A stretch of DNA of 64,000 nt from Entonaema liquescens (GCA_902805475.1 CADCSX010000008.1:496001-560000); one strand, 5' to 3'. Positions 22,873 through 37,215 are shown, counted from the stretch's first letter. The notes: generated by a model not told the origin, from the letters alone. Translations and numbers: made by a program.

Positions 22873-24962
22873 ATGGGTGTACGCATCACCTCGTGGAATG
22901 GTTCGTATCGTATCCTATTACTTCATTTTAATTCTTCATAATATCTGATCTCACTAACACCATTTATAGTAAACGGCATTCGGTATGTGACCACGTGCCA
23001 CGATAGTTATTTCGTTTCTAACTAGCCCAAACAGGAATCCGTTTGGATACCAGCCATGGAGGGAAAAGAGGACTTTCGAGGCTATGTTCGATATTCTCGA
23101 GGCGGACATAGTCGTCATGCAGGAAACCAAAATCCAGCGTAAGGACTTACAAGACGATATGGTCCTAGTCCCCGGCTGGGATGTTTTCTTCAGTTTACCT
23201 AAACACAAGAAAGGTCCGTGAACCACAGCACCATCTTATGATCCCAACCTAACGTTAAGAACAGGTTATGCTGGTGTAGCGATCTATACCCGTAACTCGG
23301 TATGTATGCCCATCAGAGCAGAAGAGGGAATCACTGGGACCTTGTGCCCGCCTAATTCGTCAACCAAATTTCGAGATCTCCCCCCAGATCAGCAAATAGG
23401 GGGCTACCCGACTCCTGGCCAGCTTGTGGGCCTAATAGACGATGTGACTCTCGACTGTGAGGGACGCTGTGTCATACTCGAGTTTCCAGCTTTTGTTTTG
23501 ATTGGGACCTATAGTCCGGCGAACAGCGACGGAACCCGAGACGATTTTAGGTTAGGTTACCTCGACGCATTAGACGTTCGAATCCGTAACCTCGTGGCTA
23601 TGGGAAAGAGGGTCGTTCTGACAGGCGATCTTAATGTTGTCCGAGAATCTATCGATACCGCCAATCTTTTTGAGCGGTTACGAAAAGAAGGCGTCACGGT
23701 TGAAGAGTTCTTTTCCACCCCTTCGCGACGCCTCTTCAATCAACTCGTGTTTGAGGGAAACGTACTAGGCGAGAGGGATGAGAACAGAGAGAAACCAGTG
23801 CTTTGGGATCTTGGTCGTCTCTTCCACCCTACTCGGGAGGGTATGTTTACTTGCTGGGACACCAAGAAGAATACTCGTCCTGCCAATGTCGGCAGTCGAA
23901 TAGATTACGTCCTTTGTAGTGACAATATGAAGGACTGGTTTATGGATTCCAACATTCAGGAAGGTTTGATGGGTTCTGACCACTGCCCCGTCTTTGCAAC
24001 ACTCAAGGATATTATTAATATTGACGGAAAAGAAGTCCATCTCAGGGATATCATGAACCCACCGGGAGTTTTTAAGGATGGGGTTCGACTCAGAGATTGG
24101 ACGACGAAAGACCTTTTACCATTATCAGCAAAGCTCATTCCTGAATTTGACCGCCGGCGGAGCATCAAGGACATGTTCTCTAAGAAACCGGCGCCTTCAA
24201 AGTCAGTTCTAGCACCAATCAACGAACCATCAGAAAGTCCCAGTAGTAGTTTAGCCAAAATGGAGCTATCGAAAGACGAAGAGGTCGTTGAAACGCCCGC
24301 TTCACAATCCGAATCAGTGGCTTCGGTATCCTCCCCCGCGAAACCGGGGACTAGCACTCTCAAGCGTACGACTTCAAGTACACCGTCTTCCAGCAGGCCG
24401 CAAAAGAAAACAAAAGCCACCTTAACCAAAGAGCCCTCGTCTAAAGGACAAAGCAGCCTCAGGGGCTTTTTCAAACCTAAAACCACCGCAAGTCCTAGTA
24501 CGGTTCCAGAAATAGAAGATCCTAAACCGCTCAATGAGCTCAATGATACCCCCGAGGTCGAAGCGCCTAAAGAATCGAGTAACGGAGAAGAGACGAAGGA
24601 CCCCGCCGAACCAACTGACCCAGACAGAGTATTCGATCCTATCGAATCCAAGGAGTCGTGGTCGAAGCTACTAGGCAAGAGAGTCCTGCCGAAATGCGAG
24701 CATGGTGAAGATTGTGTTAGCTTCGTGACTAAGAAACCTGGTGTCAATCGAGGTAAGTTCCCTTATACAGGAAATTTCTTCCGATATAATATATGTAGTA
24801 ATTATACAGAACAGGGCGCTAAACTATTTCTCAGGAAGATCGTTCTTTGTCTGTCCTCGACCTATAGGGCCGTCGGGCGAGAAGGAAAAGGGGACTCAAT
24901 GGCGTTGCCCAACATTTATATGGAGTAGTGACTGGAACGGATCGCAAAATGAAATGAAATGA
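22873..24962 (+). CDS. APN2: Class II AP endonuclease APN2 (DNA lyase 2)
   Basis: The coding sequence is join(22873..22900, 22970..22982, 23035..23213, 23265..24752, 24835..24962), 611 aa. Exon 2 is only 13 nt and encodes VNGI plus parts of the flanking codons. The joined start reads MGVRITSWNVNGIRNPFGYQ, the exonuclease III fold with its Asn metal ligand. MQETKIQRKDL (catalytic Glu), LTGDLNV, SRIDYVLCS and GSDHCPV (Asp-His pair) follow. A PCNA-interaction-like motif QSSLRGFFKP lies in the Ser/Lys-rich linker. The C-terminus is a GRF zinc finger (CEHGEDC...FFVCPRP...WRCPTFIWSSDW). The enzyme incises abasic sites and removes 3'-blocking groups in base-excision repair. It is the conserved left boundary gene of MAT1 in this class; sequence to the right should normally be MAT. 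Confidence 0.96.
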
Positions 24963-25229
24963 AATAAAATAAAATAAAGTAAATGGGATTTTAGATTATA
25001 CAGGGCTTCTACTTCTACCACGATTTGAGCGGACACTCATGTTACTTATGCCTTTCGCTACTATGTTTCAGGGCACGTCTAAACATATTCCAGCGCGCAT
25101 ACTTGCTGAGCAAGAGACACTCGTCTGAAGATCGATTAATACGTACAAATTATTACCATTTACCTAATTGCGACGACAGAATGTGAGTTGAAGTTGGTTA
25201 AATCAAGGAAACGAGAGGAGCGGGATCTT
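24963..25229. other. APN2 3' flank before the A+T-rich island
   Basis: An AAATG/AAATA-type repeat straddles the APN2 stop (about 24949-24985). Normal-composition sequence then continues to about 25220, where the base composition falls abruptly. No gene was seen. Confidence 0.6.
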
Positions 25230-25440
25230 TAAGTTATAATTTATTTATTATTATGATTTCCTATGTGTATGAAGTTAATTGATTATTATTTAAAAATACG
25301 AAGATTTGTTTTAAATTATTCGAAATAATAATTTAAACTATAAACGGTTTAGATTTTAAAAGTAAGTTTATAAGATTTTAAATTTACTTTCGAATATTTT
25401 TTACGTTAATAAAAAAAACCTTTTTTTTTTAAATAATATA

Positions 25441-25580
25441 TGAAATTTTTTATATGTATGTTTTTAATTAATTAATTATTTAAAAATATAAAAATTTATT
25501 ATAAATTATTATAATTAATTATTTAAAATTCATTATTTATTAAAATAATATAATATAATAATATTTTTTAATAATTAATA
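25441..25580 (+). repeat. Left copy of island-end repeat
   Basis: The reverse complement of this segment aligns by eye with 37072-37215 over about 140 bases with roughly 11 differences, all transitions. Its first 80 bases also match 37000-37078 in direct orientation. A fourth, less A+T-rich relative lies at about 25271-25330 in direct orientation (shared TATTTAAAAATA and TTAAATTATT blocks). Confidence 0.75.
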
Positions 25581-28500
25581 ATAACAATTATAAAATTTTA
25601 ATATTTACTTTTTTTTAAAAAAAAATAATAATATTTTTATTATTTACGCGTTTTTTTTTTATTTTTTTTATTATTTAACATTAATAAAAACATTATTACT
25701 ATTTTCTTTTTTTTATTTAATAATAATTTTTTATTTAATTTAGAATTTTTTTTCGATATTATTTTTTTTAATAAACTTTTTAACGTTTTTTAATTTTTTA
25801 CTTTTATTAAATTTATTGCAAATTTTAATATTATAAATATAAATAATTTATTTATTATTTTTTTCTATTTAATATTCGTTAAAACTTCCGTTTTATTATT
25901 TAAATATAATTTAAATAATAATATTTTAAATTTTTAAATTTTTAATAATAATTTATAAAAATTTAAAATATATATATTTATTTTTATAATAAACTTTTTA
26001 ATTATAAATAATTAATTAATAAAAAAAATTATTTAAAAAATTTTTAACTTATTTTTATATTATTATATGTTATTATCGTATAAAATTTAAATATTATTAA
26101 TAATAAATTAATAATTAATAATAATTTAAAAATTAATAATTTAAAAATAAAAATTATTAATTTAAAAAAAATTATTTTTTTTTTAATTTGTAATTTTAAC
26201 TTTTTCATTATTTTATTTTATATTTTTATTTTTATAAAAATAATATTTAACTTTTTTAAAATATTAATTTTTACTATTTTATATTTTTATAATTTTATAA
26301 TCATAATATCTATTTTTACTATTAAAACGTTTTAATTATATATATTTTTTTAATAAAATTTTTTTATAAAAAATTAAATTAATAAAATATTATAATTAAT
26401 TATTTTTATTATTTTATTTAAATTTTTTTATATATAATTTATTTTTTTTATTATTAATTTTATAATTAAAAGTTTTTTTTTTTAATTAATTTTAAACTTG
26501 TATATAATTCGTATTATATTTTTTTAAATAAAATTTTTTTCGTTTTAATTATTTTTAATAATATATTTTTCGTTATAATTATTATTATTTTTAATATTAT
26601 TTTTATTATTAATATTTTTTTTATTATTAATATAAATTTTTCCATTATTAATTTTATTATTAATTTTTTATTATATATTTATATTATTAATATTTTTATA
26701 ATTTTTATTAATTTATTATTATATATTTATAATAATAACGTTTTTATAATTATTATTAATTATTTATAATATATTTATAATGATAATATTTTTATAATTA
26801 TTATTAAATATTTATTATATATTTATAATAATATTATTATTTTAATTATTATAAATTATTTATTATATATTTATAATAATAATATTTTTATTTTATATTA
26901 TATTTTCATTAATATTAAATTAATTATTTTATATTAAAAAAAATTGTTAATAAAATTTATTATTTAATTTTTATATAAATTTTTAAAATAGTAATTTTAT
27001 TTTTTTATTTAATAATTAAATAATTTATATTAATTTTAAAATTTATAACTTTTTTACAATTTAATTTAAAAAAATATTAAATTTTTTTATAATATATTTG
27101 TAAATTTATAAAACTTTTAAAATTAAAATTTTTAATAAATTAAAACGATAATATTAATATTTTTTAATGTTTTAATTATAATTAATATATATTTTATTAA
27201 TTTTATTTAATTTTACCATTATTTTTTAATATAATAAAAACGCATTTAATTAAATATATAATTAAATTATTAATAATTTTATAATAATACGTTATAAATT
27301 AATTTAATTTTTTAATTTTATTATTATAATAATTTTATTTTAAAATATTATTAAGTTTATAAATAACTTATTTTTTTTATTTTTAAAAACAAATATTTTT
27401 ATATTATATATATTTATTAATAGTATTTTTTATTTTAACTTATTTTATATTATTTTTTTAAAATATTTTTTATTAATAATTTATTTATATTTGTTTAAAA
27501 TATTTTAATTACTTATATTTTTTTTATTTTTTTTAATTATAAAATTAAATTATATTAATTTTTAATTAAAATTTACAAATTACAAATTATTTAAAATAAT
27601 GTTATTTTTTTTTATTATAATTAAATTAACATCCGATTTTTTAATATTAATCGTTTTATTTTTTATAATTTTAATAATTTTATAAATAATAAAATTATTT
27701 TATATAATGTTTTTATTATTAACTATATTATTTTAAACTTGTTTATTAATATCGTTATTAATTAATTTTATAAAATTATTATTAATTATATTATTATTTA
27801 TATTATTATTATAAAAATATTTATTATTATAAAAAAATTTATTATTATAAAAAATTTTATTATTTTATTTAAATATAATATTATTATTATTAATTTATTT
27901 ATTAATTATAATAATTTTTAAATATATATTATTATAAATAAATTAAAAAAAAATATAAAATAAAATTATTTATATATAATAAAATATAATTAATATAAAT
28001 TATTAAATTAAAATAAAAAATATAAATAAAAATAATTATTTTAATATAAAATATATATGTATAAAAAATAAAAAAATATAAATATAAAAAAATAAAAAAA
28101 TAATTTAATAATTAAAAAATTTTTAATATATTTTAAATATTAAGTTTAAAAAAAAAATACGGAATAAATTAAATTTCGGGAAAAAAACTATTAATAAAAA
28201 ATAAATTTTATATTAATTTTATATTATTAATTATTTTAAATTTATATATAATAATAATAATTTATTTAATTAAAATTATTTTTATAATATTATATAATTA
28301 TATATTTAAAATAATTTATTTTTTATATTATTAATAAATTAAATTATTTTTTATAATAATTATATTATTAATATTATTATTATTAATAATTATAAATAAA
28401 AATTATTTAATAATAAATTTATTATTATTTTTAATAGTGATAATATGATTATTTTATTAAATTATATTATATTTAATGGTAATTTTAAAATTTTAACGTG

Positions 28501-28867
28501 TATATTTATTTTAAAAATATTTTTTATTAATTTTTTTTTATTTTTTTTATTAATTTTATATAATTTTAATTTAATTAATATTAATAAATTAATTTTATTA
28601 AATTTATTTATTAATATTATTATATTTTATATTAATAATTTTTTTAAATATTATTAATTATATATTAACGTATAATTTTTTTATTATATAAAATATTTAA
28701 TAATTAATTTATTATTTTATTTATTTATTTTTTATTTTAAAAATCTTTTTATTTTATAAAATATTTAATTAATATTATTACTTTTAATAATAATATAATT
28801 TAATTATGGTTATTAATAATTATATAAATTAATTTTTTATAATATTTTATATAATTATATTATTAAA

Positions 28868-29209
28868 ATACCAAACGCGGTATTAGTCACAATTTAAGCA
28901 ATTAATAATCTCAGAATTATACTGTTTTACAACCACAATAAACCCGCAAATAAGCTATTCCACAACGGCTATAAAACGTAACCGAATCACATCCGAAATC
29001 CAGTAACGGAAAAGTACCGCCTTAAAGCAGGAACCGGGAGGCACCCAACCTTAAACATCGTCGAAAAAGGTCGAAAAAAAGGCTACGAGGCGCATTAAAG
29101 CCTTAAAGTTTTTAACCATCCCACTTACTTTTTAAAAATACAGTTAACATAAACAAATTTATAAATAATATAAAAAAAACGTACTAAAATATACCTTATA
29201 ACAATCCCA
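28868..29209 (-). repeat. LTR-like block with near-normal composition
   Basis: A 340-bp block of near-normal base composition sits inside the A+T island. On the minus strand it begins TGTTGGGATTG, resembling the 5' end of fungal Ty1/copia LTRs, and ends around ACCGCGTTTGGTAT. The latter vaguely resembles the run into a TGGTAT-type primer-binding site. I found no second well-preserved copy in the window, so this may be a solo LTR or one LTR of an element whose other end has decayed. Identity is inferred. Confidence 0.35.
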
Positions 29210-30011
29210 ACATAATAATAATAAATATATTAATTAAAAGAAATTATTAAATAATTAAAACAAAAAAAAAAAACTTAAATTATAATTATATTAAAAATAA
29301 ATTAAACAAAAACAAAATATATAAAAACGAAAATAATAATAATAATTAAAATATTCGAAAAATATATAACCCCGAAACATAATAAATTTACTATTAAATT
29401 TACTATTATTATTATAATAAAAAAATTAATAATAAAATATAATAATAAATAAAAAATTAAAAATATAAAATTTAAATAAAAATAAGTTTAAATAAAAAAA
29501 CGATAAAATTAAAAAAAAAATATTAAAAAAAAAAAAAAAAAAAACGATAACTTTATAACATACGTTAAATAAAATCGTACTTATCAAAAACATCGTTATT
29601 ATACATTATTAATAAAACAATTATTATATCCCGCGCAAAAAACAAAATGGAAATAAAACCATTTACAATTTAATAAAAAATAATATACCAAAAAATAATA
29701 AAAAAAATTATTTAACAAAAATAATAAAATAATTACTAAACAAAATATAAAAATATAATAAAAATAAATTATATAAAAACAATAAAAATAATTTTATACA
29801 ATTAAATATATTATTTAATTTATTAAAATAATAAAATTTTAATAAAATATAATAATATATAATATAAGCATATAATAAAAATTAAAAACAAATAAAAACG
29901 GGTTAAGTTTTTTCCGGCAAAAATATAATTTTTACCCGAAAATTTATTAAAAAATAACATTAGCAATGCTTTAACCGCAACAAGTTAAATATATAAACGT
30001 AACGGAATAAA

Positions 30012-30042
<31 letters not shown>

Positions 30043-33000
30043 AAATTATTTTATAAATTTTTTAATGGTTTAAAATATTTAATTTATAAATTAAGTTTTT
30101 AATATATTTAATTATTATTAATAAATTAATATATTATATTAACCATTTTTTTAAAAATTTCTTTAATAATATATATTTTTTATATAATTAAAAATATATA
30201 ATATTATTTATTTTTTAATTAATAAATTTATAAATTTTATTATATTTAATTTTTAAATTTATAATTACGAAATTAATAATTACTTTAACTTTTTTCTAAT
30301 ATAAATTTTATAATGTTTTAAAATTAATATTATTATTTAATATTTTTATTATAAAAATTATAAATTTTAATTTAAAATTATAAACTATTTCGTTAAAGTT
30401 TTATTTTAATATAATTAATTTTATATTATTTAAATTATATTATAAAATTAATATTATATTAATTTATAAATTTATTAAAACAAAATAATAAAAATATATA
30501 ATTATTTTAATATTTTGATTTTTTTTTTTTTTTTATTTATTTATTAATTTATAAATAATAATTTATTAATATTATAAATTTTATTTTTAATTATATAAAT
30601 AATATTTATTAAAATTTTAATATAAATTTTAAATTATAATTTAATATTATTTTAATTAAAAAACTTTAATTATATAATAAAAATAATTATAAAATTAATA
30701 AAATTTAATAGTTTATTTTATATTTAATATTATTAAAAATTAATATAATTTTTTTATTAAATTTATAAATAATTATTATTATAATATTATAATAAATAAA
30801 TTTATTTATTATTTATAATATTTTTTTTAAAAATATTATTAATAAATTAATTATGAAATTTTATATAATAATATAATAAAAAATTATTATTAAATTAATA
30901 AATAATAATTTTTTATTAGTTTTTAATTTATTATTTTAGTTTTTTTAATATTTTAAATATTATTATATATATTTTTTAACTTTTTTTATAAAATTTTATA
31001 CATTTACTTTTTAAAAATTATGTAATATTCTTTTAAATTTAAAATAATATTAATTATTATAAACCATTTATAATAAATTTTAAATATAATTAAATAATAT
31101 TATTAATCATCATTATTTAATATTTAAAACGTAATATATAAATTTATTTTTTAATTTATATTTATATTATTTTATTATATTTTTATTTTTATTTATTACA
31201 AATTATAATATCTCGTATAATTGTTTAAACTTTTTATTATTATCGTATTTTTATATAATATATAATTTAAAAATTTTATTTATAACTATTTTTATTGTGA
31301 AATAATTAAAGTTTTTTATAATATTTTTTAATATTATTTTCATAAAATTATTTTTTTCTTTTTTATTTTTTAATAAATTAATTATTAATAATTGTAATAA
31401 TATATTAAATATTAAATTTAATTATTTAAATATATAATATATTTTTAATTAAAATTATAATAAATATATTAATATTATTATTAATTTATTATTTATTTTA
31501 TTAATATTAATTGTTTTTAATATTATTTATTATATTATACTTTTTATTATATTATAATCCATCAAAATTATAATTAAATATATATATAATTAAAATTAAA
31601 TTCGATTTTAATAATATATTTATATAAAATATATTATTTTTAATTTTATTATTTAATATTTTATTTTAATTTTTATAAAAATTTTTAACAAAAACATTAT
31701 TAATTTAATATCATTTACCGAAATATTTTTTATATTTTATAATTTCTTTAAATAAAAAATAAAAACTTTAAAATTTTATTTTTTAAATATATCAATTTTA
31801 AAATAAATTATTTTTTCATTATTTTAATAATATAATATCATTAAATTTATAAATTTTTTTTACAAATTTATAAAAACTTCGATTTTTATTATTATAAAAA
31901 TAAATAATATTTTTGTTATATATTTTTTTTTATTAAAAACATAAAATAAATTTTACTTTTTTTTTTTTCTTTTTATTATTAATGTTATTTTTTTATCTTA
32001 TAACGATTATATTTTTTATAAATATTATAAAATATGTTTTTACAAAAATTTTATTATATTAATATATATTTTAAATATTATTAATATTATAAACATTTTA
32101 ATTTTTTATATTATTTTTATTTATTTTTTCGTAATAATTATTTTTAAATTATTAATAATAAATTTTAATAATTTAATTAATAAATATTTAAAAAATGATT
32201 TTTTTAAATTTAATATTAACTTAATATTATTAAATAAAAAAAATATTTATTAAAAATATTATTTATATTTTTTTATAATATAATTATAAATTATTATATT
32301 ATTTATATAAATTTTCGTAAAATTATTAAATAATAATAATTTTTAATTTATAAATTATTAATTAAAAATAAAAAATTTTTTAAATCTTATTAACGTTATT
32401 TTTAATATTTTAAATTTTTATAATAAAATAATAATTATTTAATTAACGTATTTTTATATTATTAATAATTAATGGAAAAATATTAATTTATTAATAATAA
32501 TAAAATATTTACGTTTTTTTATTTTATTTATAATTTCTTTTTATCGAAATAATAAATAAATATTTATTAATATATAATAATTTAAAAATTATAAATTAAT
32601 AATAATTTTTTTTTTTTTTTTACTATTTACTATTCGCTATATAATAAATATAAAATAATTAAAAAATATAAGTTTTTTTATCTATTTTATTTTTTTTTTC
32701 ATTATATATATTATTAAATATTTTATTAAATAATATTCAATTTTTTATTTTTAAAAAATAAACTTAATTTATTTTATATTTATTTTATTAATTATTAATT
32801 AAATTTATAATTATTTTCTTGTTTTTCGGGAAATTAATAATATTTTAATTATATTATATATTGTAATCATTTACCATTACAATTAATTTTTAACTAAATA
32901 AATATAATATATTATAATAATTAACATTATTTTTAAATAAAATTTCCGGTATATTTTCCGATTTTTAAATATTTAAATTTATTATTTTATTTTTATAATA

Positions 33001-34420
33001 TAATATTCGTTTCGTTATAAATTTTTAAAATTTTTCATTAATTTTATTATTAATTAATAATATTTTAAAAATATTATTTTACAAATTAAAATTTTTAAAT
33101 ATAAAATTATTATTAATATTAATATTATTAATAATTATAATAATTTATATAATATTAATTTTATTTTATATTATTATAATATATTTATTTATTATAATTT
33201 TATTTATTATTTTTAATTTTATTTTTTATAATATTATAATTTTTTTAATTATTTAATTAAAAAATGTTATTTTTTTTATTATGGTTATATTATATATATT
33301 ATATAATATTTTAAAATATATTATATTAAATTAACAATTATATTTTTTTAATAAATTTAAATATAATATTAAAATTATTATTATTATTTTTAATAAAACT
33401 ATAATTTTATTAATAATAAATATTTTTTATTTTAAACTATTTATTATTTGAAAATAATTAATATTTATTTTTTCTTTTAAATATGTATTTAATATAAATA
33501 TTTATTTAAATTAATTAATAATTATTTTATAATTATTATAAAATTTATTATTTAATAATAAATTAAATTTAAAATTATATTAATAAATTTAAACATTAAT
33601 ATAAATATTAATAAATTTACATTTATTTATTTTAAATTTTATTAATAATTTAATTAAAAATTTTATTTTTTATTTTATATTTAATAAATTTTTAATTTTT
33701 ATTATTCGTAAAAAAATATTTAATTTATATATTTCGTAATCCTTAATAAAAATTTTTAATTAATTAATATTAATTATTTTATTAAATATCTTTAAATTAA
33801 TATATATTATAAATTTTTTATTATTTATAATATTAATTTTTAAATAAAAATATTATTTATAATATTAATTTTTAAATAAAAATATTATTTAAGTAAATTT
33901 TTTTTTATTAATAATATTACCACCATTTTTATAATTTTAAAATTAAATAAATCTTTTACTTTAATAAATATATTTATATTATTATTATTTTTATTTATTA
34001 TATTAATATTTACAAAGTTTTCGTTTATATTATTATTAAATTTAATTATATTTTATTTATTTTATATTAAAAATTATAAAAATTTATTTTTTATATTTAC
34101 AAGATATATTAAATTTATAAATCTATTATTTAATTATTTAAAAAAAAAATATTTATTAATATATATATATTTAAAATAATTTAACTTAATATTAAATTTT
34201 TTATTACATTTTTTATAAATTTATTTATTTAATTTAACAATTATATTATAAAATTATATTAAATAATTATATTTAAATTCGGATTTATTATTTAAATATT
34301 CTTTTAATAAAAAATAACCGTTATTTTTTAATTAAATTTTCTTATTTTTAAAATTTATTTAATTATTTTATAATAATATTTCATTTTTTAAATAAAATTT
34401 TTTTCTTTAATATTTTTATT

Positions 34421-34711
34421 TTACCCATCGTTATTAATAATAATAATATCCAAAACAATAATTATAATATTTATAATATTTATAATATTTATAATAAAAA
34501 TTTTTATTATAATAAAAATTATTTTTATTATAAAATTTATAATATTTATTTCCGTTTCGATAATCACTATTACGTTTATATTTGCCATTATAACGATATT
34601 TACCATTACGACGGTATTCGCCACTTTATTACTCGTCGTGTTTGTTTTTCTTTTTTTTATCGTTATTTTTAAAATTATAATTTTAACGTTTAAATTATTA
34701 AAAACTATCAT
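34421..34711 (-). pseudogene. Gag-like Arg/Asn/Tyr-rich relic of a retroelement
   Basis: Two minus-strand frames are open here. One is a 96-codon Ile/Asn-rich string. The other reads as a repetitive basic stretch (GEYRRNGKYRYNGKYKRN and similar), followed by tyrosine runs and a lone NYCFG. That second frame looks like a heavily C-to-T/G-to-A mutated basic tail near a zinc knuckle of a retroelement Gag, in which Cys and Arg codons have become Tyr, Lys or Asn. Stops flank it. This is an inference from composition; no intact protein remains. Confidence 0.3.
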
Positions 34712-36999
34712 TTATTCTTTTGCCACCATTATTAAATATTTCTTTATTAATTAAATAAATGTAAACGGTTAATTATTTAATTTTATTAATGAATAAAATA
34801 TTAATAATTATTTTTTTCGATAAATTTTTTTTTCCATTAATTAATAATTTAATACGTTATAATTTAATGCAATTTTATAATTAATTAACATATTTATTAA
34901 TTAACCATATATCATTAAATAAAACCATATTATATTAAAAATTAAAATTTAACGTATTATATATTTATTATATTTATTATAATTTTAATGTTATTTTATA
35001 TATTCGATAAATACGGATAATATCCATTATTTAAATATAAATAAAAATATCTTTAAAATAATCCTTTTTTATATATTTAAAAATATATAATTTTTATTAT
35101 ATTTTATTAAATTTTATTTTAAATTTATTAAAAAAAATTTTTAAATAAAATTCGTTATTAACTATTATATTATTTTATATTTTTTTAATAGATTTTATAA
35201 TATATTATTATATTGTTTTTTTTTTATATAATTCGTATATTTACGTTATAATAATTTTTATTTTAATTTTGTTAATTTTAATTCGTTAAATTGCATTTAT
35301 AAATAAAATAATATTATAAAATATTATATTTTTTTTATTCGAAATAATATTATTTTCATTAAATAACTTATTAAAATTTAAATAAAATATATTAATATTA
35401 TAAATTTTAAAATTATTAAATTAAATTTTACGTTACATGATAACGTAATTATTTTTTATATTATCTCGTATTTTATTAAAAAAATCATTAATTATATTAA
35501 AAATTATATTTATATTTATTTAAAAACCCATGATATATTTAATAATTTATTAACGCGACGTATTATTTATTACCATTATGAATAATTAACCCATTAGCAA
35601 TTATCCGGTTAAACCGGTTAAACCGATTTATGTTTATATATCATTATTTTAATTATTATTATCATAATTATTATTATTATAATTACTTTTTAATTTATAA
35701 TTATTGTTAATAAATTTATTATTAAACATATTAATAAAGTTTTATAAATATATTTTTATTCGTTATTATTAAAATAATAATAAAAATAACAAATTTTTAA
35801 TTATTAATATATTTTTTATTTATGAAAAAAATAATAATTTTTACAATATAATAATTAAATACACTCGTTATTCGTTTCGTAATAACGTATTAACTTTTAA
35901 CGATAATTTTAATAAAAATAATTTAAACGGTAAATTTGTTAATTTAAAAATAATTTTTTATAATAATAATAATGGTTTTAAAATATTTTATAATTATATA
36001 AAAATTATTAATAAATTTATAATTAATTTATTAAACATTTTTTTAATTATTATCGTTATAAACGGATTAATTTTTAATAATAATATCGTTTCGCGATTAA
36101 AATTTAACTTATTTAATTTAATTATTTTTAATTTTATCGTTTTTATTATTAATTTAAAAAACAATAATATAATTGTTCGCATTTTTAATAAAAAAAATAT
36201 TTTAAAAATTATTATAAAAATTATTATAAAAATTAAAATTTTTAAAATATTTAATTTAATAAATAAAATATAATTATAAATTATTTTAAAAAATATATAA
36301 AATTTATAAATATTTATTAATCATTTCGAGTTATATATTATTAATGTTTTTAATAAATTTTTAATATATTTTTTTATTTATTATATTATATATTATTAAT
36401 TAATTTATTATAATATTTTATAATAAAAAATTATTTATTAAATTTGATTTTAAAATAATTTCGTAATTAATAATAATATTTTATTATTTAATAAAAATTC
36501 CGTAATTTTAAAAATGATATTTTTTAATTATAATGTTATAAAGTAATAAATAATTAATAATAATATATTTTATGTAAAACGTAATTTTTTAAAAAAAAAG
36601 TTATTATATTTATTATTATATAAAAAAAATTTATTTTTTAAATACTTTTTTATAATATCAATATCGGAAAATATTATTATAATTTCGTAAAAAATGTATT
36701 TATTATAAAGAAAATTTATTTTTTTTATAAAAAAATAATATTATTAATACGATAGAAAAAAAAAAAAAAATTTTATAATATTTTATATATTTAATGATTT
36801 AAATGGATAAATTGTCGTAATTATTATATTAATGTTTTTATTATTTTAATTATATTTTATTTTTTAAATTATATAATGTAAAATAAAAAATATTAAATTA
36901 ATTTTAAATATATTATAATAATTAAACCATTATAAACATTATTTTAATATTATATTAATGGTTTTTTAATTTTAAGTTTAAATAAAATTATTAAATGTA

Positions 37000-37078
37000 A
37001 AATTTTTTATATATATATTTTTAATTAATTAATTATTTAAAAATATAAAAGTTTATTATAAATTATTATTATTAATTA
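37000..37078 (+). repeat. Right-end repeat copy, direct orientation
   Basis: Matches 25442-25525 in the same orientation with only a handful of differences across about 80 bases. It is followed immediately by the inverted copy (37072-37215), so the right end of the island forms a near-palindrome. Confidence 0.7.
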
Positions 37079-37215
37079 TTAAAAAATATCGTTATATTAC
37101 ATTATTTTAATAAATAATAAATTTTAAATAATTAATTATAATAATTTATAATAAATTTTTATATTTTCGAATAATTAATTAATTAAAAACATATATACGA
37201 AAAACTTTATATAAT
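37072..37215 (-). repeat. Right-end repeat copy, inverted orientation
   Basis: Inverted copy of 25441-25580. By-eye differences are exclusively C/T or G/A, several falling in CG versus TA pairs, as expected if both copies descended from one sequence and were mutated independently by RIP. Confidence 0.75.

Noticed and set aside
23956..24747. 263-codon open frame antisense to APN2
   Set aside because: Ser/Leu-rich shadow of the APN2 linker with no domain or independent signals.
28445..28657. Open frame inside the A+T island (also 35994-36182 minus)
   Set aside because: Ile/Asn/Leu/Phe strings expected by chance at this composition; no real gene.
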